The notes under the pieces are model-generated. The model was not told the DNA's origin. It saw only the letters and a program-made list of their open reading frames with translations, and made no database searches. Below are positions 62,370 to 64,000 of a stretch of 64,000 bases of DNA, in pieces (positions within the stretch are counted from its first letter, which is position 1; every line of letters starts with the position of its first letter). The DNA comes from Halobacteria archaeon AArc-dxtr1 (lineage in GTDB: Archaea > Halobacteriota > Halobacteria > Halobacteriales > Natrialbaceae): the NCBI GenBank assembly GCA_025517425.1, contig JAOPJY010000001.1, positions 978,217-1,042,216 on the forward strand, in the 5' to 3' direction. Position numbers and translations under genes: made by a program.

Positions 62370-62936
62370 ATGTGGCCCTGGGGACACCTCGGCGTAGCGT
62401 ACCTGCTGTACACCGCCTACACGCACCGCCAGTTCGGTCGGGCGCCGTTGGCGCTGCCGGCGCTCGCACTCGCGGTCGGTTCGCAGGCACCGGATCTGAT
62501 CGACAAGCCCCTCGCGTGGACGATCGGCGTCCTTCCCGGTGGGCGGACGCTCGGACACTCGCTGCTGTTCGCCGTCGTATTTCTCCCCGCGTGTTACGCG
62601 CTCGCAAAACGGTACGACCGTCCCGACGTCGGCGTCGCCTTCGCGATCGGACACCTCTCGCACCTCGCCGCTGACGTCCCGCCGTCGGCACTCACAGGAG
62701 ATCTCTCGGGCACCGAGTTCCTCCTCTGGCCGCTGCTCGAGGCGCCGTCGGAAGAGCCAGTGGATGGCCTCTTCGACGCGATCTTTACCTACTACGCGAT
62801 GGGGCCGTACGAGGTGGTCCAGCTGGGGCTGTTCGTCCTCGGCGCGCTCGTCTGGGTCCGCGACGGGATGCCCGGACTGGCGCTGGTGCGATCGCTTCCG
62901 GGCCGGATTCAAGAGGCGCGAGCGGAGAACCCGTAG
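62370..62936 (+). CDS. Membrane-bound metal-dependent hydrolase family protein
   Basis: 188 residues with four to five hydrophobic segments. WPWGHLGVAYLLYTAYTHRQFG, GSQAPDLIDKPLAWTIGVLPGGRTLGHSLLFAVVF and GHLSHLAADVPPSAL have the His/Asp pattern (GH..., PDLIDKP, R.LGHS, GHLSHLAAD) of the YdjM-like family. Metal-binding membrane hydrolase of unknown substrate. The 208-base gap upstream contains no convincing gene. Confidence 0.8.
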   Translation: MWPWGHLGVAYLLYTAYTHRQFGRAPLALPALALAVGSQAPDLIDKPLAWTIGVLPGGRTLGHSLLFAVVFLPACYALAKRYDRPDVGVAFAIGHLSHLAADVPPSALTGDLSGTEFLLWPLLEAPSEEPVDGLFDAIFTYYAMGPYEVVQLGLFVLGALVWVRDGMPGLALVRSLPGRIQEARAENP

Positions 62937-63001
62937 CTCGCGACTCGTCGCTCGACGTCACGGATCGTCGCCCCTATTTCCCCGCCGGCCGAACCGGCAG
63001 T

Positions 63002-63607
63002 ATGCGACAGTTCGTCCTCATTGCCCACGACGTCCCCACCGAACCGGACTTCTCGCTCGACGATCTCGCGGGTGGCGCCGGCCGCCTCGACGCCGTCTGC
63101 CGGTCGATCACCGCGGCGTTGCTGACCTCCCACGGAATCCGCGAGGACGTCCGGGTCCACCTCGTCGTCCAGGACGAGTTCACGATCACCATCGACGGCG
63201 ACTCGGTCCGCCGGCTCAACCCCGACGAGCGCTCGACGGCGGCGCTCGTCCGCAAGGCCCTCGACCATCGCGAGGAGGCGATCGGAGCGCTGCCGGCCGA
63301 ACCGAGCCCGGGCATCGCCCTCTACCGCCGTGGATTCGAGGCGACGATAGACGAACTCGAGGAGCGTGGCGGAACGATCGTCCAGCTTCACGAGGACGGG
63401 AAACCAATCGCGGAGGGAGACGTCGACGCGTGGCAGGAGCCGGCGTTCGTCCTCTCGGACCACCACGACTTCACCGACGACGAACGAGCGCTTCTCGATG
63501 AGCGCACGAGCCATCGCATCCGACTCGGTCCGACGCGGCTCCACGCAGACCAAGCGATCACCGTCGCCAACCACGCACTCGACACTCGCGGATATACGCA
63601 GTTGTGA
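63002..63607 (+). CDS. trmY: tRNA (pseudouridine-54-N1)-methyltransferase
   Basis: 201 residues. MRQFVLIAHDVPTEPDFSLDDLAGGAGRLDAVCRSITAALLTSHGI and LVVQDEFTITIDGDSVRRLNPDERSTAALVRKAL, then AFVLSDHHDFTDDERALLDE and HRIRLGPTRLHADQAITVANHALD match the SPOUT-fold TrmY. It methylates pseudouridine-54 in the T loop using SAM; the pseudouridine is made by Pus10 nearby. Confidence 0.93.
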   Translation: MRQFVLIAHDVPTEPDFSLDDLAGGAGRLDAVCRSITAALLTSHGIREDVRVHLVVQDEFTITIDGDSVRRLNPDERSTAALVRKALDHREEAIGALPAEPSPGIALYRRGFEATIDELEERGGTIVQLHEDGKPIAEGDVDAWQEPAFVLSDHHDFTDDERALLDERTSHRIRLGPTRLHADQAITVANHALDTRGYTQL

Positions 63608-63694
63608 GGGAGGCCTTATGCGAGTAAACCGCATCGTTCGGCCTCAAGGGGGGTCCGGAAGCGTTAAACGATCGGATCGACTCGATTCGACTGC

Positions 63695-63767
63695 GGGCCG
63701 GTGGGGTAGCTTGGTATCCTTCGGCCTTCGGGTGGCCGTAACCGCAGTTCGAATCTGCGCCGGCCCA
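63695..63767 (+). tRNA. tRNA-Pro (anticodon CGG)
   Basis: Acceptor arms GGGCCGG (63695-63701) and CCGGCCC (63760-63766) pair fully; the discriminator is A (63767) and CCA is not encoded. The anticodon stem CGGCC/GGCCG encloses the loop TTCGGGT, giving anticodon CGG for codon CCG. The T arm is CGCAG-TTCGAAT-CTGCG. The D arm is less regular (GGGG.. with TCC). A TTAAAC box at 63664-63669 precedes it. Confidence 0.93.
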
Positions 63768-63897
63768 TTTCTGCCCGCGAATTCTAACCGACGAGCGAAG
63801 CGAGTCGCGTTCGTGAGCGGGCAGAAATGCAGCCGCAAAGATTCGAATCAGGGAGGAGCGTCGCTCCGACCGTGGTTCGTAATCTGCGCCGGCCCAT
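63747..63897 (+). repeat. Duplicated tRNA 3' end (integration-scar type direct repeat)
   Basis: The tRNA end GTTCGAATCTGCGCCGGCCCAT (63747-63768) recurs with one inserted T at 63875-63897; AATCTGCGCCGGCCCAT is identical in both. Between them are TTTCTGCCCGC (63768-63778) and its inverse GCGGGCAGAAA (63819-63829), GATTCGAATC (63840-63849) and a GGAGC-GTC-GCTCC hairpin (63855-63867). This is the layout left by integration at a tRNA gene. No protein gene is seen from 63898 to the window end. Confidence 0.75.
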
Positions 63898-64000
63898 GTT
63901 TCCCGCAACCGCTCAACGTCTACAATACGGCAGCACACCGCTTACAAACACGGTCGTCCTGCGTGCCATAGAGTGTAACTGCAGTGCAAACGCACCCCTT

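Noticed and set aside
62194-62397. 67-codon plus-strand frame before the membrane hydrolase gene
   Set aside because: Basic and Arg-rich at the end, reads into the real gene in another frame and has no promoter.
63768-64000. Second tRNA gene in the downstream repeat
   Set aside because: Only the T arm/acceptor end recurs, with an extra T breaking the loop; no matching 5' half.

Overview
The window is a gene-dense stretch of a halophilic archaeon (Halobacteria) chromosome. The evidence is high GC (except a few islands), strongly acidic proteomes, Tat-type lipoprotein signals (RR followed by a lipobox Cys), archaeal information-processing genes (TFB, aIF5B, Nob1, Pus10, TrmY, DtdA, FtsZ1, SecF/SecD in that order) and short TATA-to-ATG distances that fit leaderless mRNAs. 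I count about 72 protein-coding genes, one tRNA gene (Pro, anticodon CGG), and several regulatory dyads and palindromic repeats. No rRNA, CRISPR array, transposase or integrase was seen.

Layout. 1-5.1 kb: end of a saccharopine-dehydrogenase-like gene, a DUF6069 membrane protein, a chorismate-utilising cluster (class IV aminotransferase / glutaminase / PabB-TrpE-like synthase) split by an AT-rich Tat lipoprotein gene. 5.1-12.5 kb: helix-hairpin-helix protein, aroE, Ca2+/cation antiporter, D-aminoacyl-tRNA deacylase, ftsZ1, ferredoxin, geranylgeranyl reductase. 12.5-12.8 kb: a remarkable run of perfect hairpins. 12.8-24.1 kb: M20 hydrolase, uS10-like protein, Nudix hydrolase, lipoprotein, aroD, TFB, XTP/ITP phosphatase, small regulators, an SPFH/NfeD pair, PUA, NYN and HtpX proteins. 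24.2-30.0 kb: a lysine (succinylated DAP) cluster dapA-dapB-dapD-[14-residue-repeat microprotein]-lysA-dapE, preceded by a possible leader peptide. 30-45 kb: purine/pyrimidine genes (purB, purN-purH fusion, carA with a divergent Lrp regulator, guaAb, pyrG) mixed with regulators, idi and moaB. 45-57 kb: aIF5B divergent from a PRC-barrel/Nob1 pair, a CPBP protease, pgi, secF-secD, rnhB. 57-64 kb: universal stress protein, Pus10, an HtrA-like protease, tiny haloarchaeal genes, TrmY and tRNA-Pro with a duplicated 3' end typical of an integration scar.

How the genes work together. Several modules are coherent: chorismate supply and use (aroE, aroD, PabA/B/C); lysine/DAP synthesis; de novo nucleotide synthesis; T-loop modification of tRNA (Pus10 makes the pseudouridine-54 that TrmY methylates); late 30S maturation/initiation (Nob1, aIF5B); and membrane-protein quality control (SecDF, SPFH, NfeD, HtpX, HtrA, CPBP).

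The most unusual signals are a family of short perfect palindromes with 3-nt loops, seen as an array at 12.5 kb, inside the purNH coding region at 32.7 kb and in the tRNA scar at 63.8 kb; the TPMVG 14-residue-period microprotein in the lysine cluster; the Lys-Lys-ending mini-ORF upstream of dapA; and strong dyads upstream of ftsZ1 and between carA and lrp. All calls were made by reading the sequence; no database search was run.
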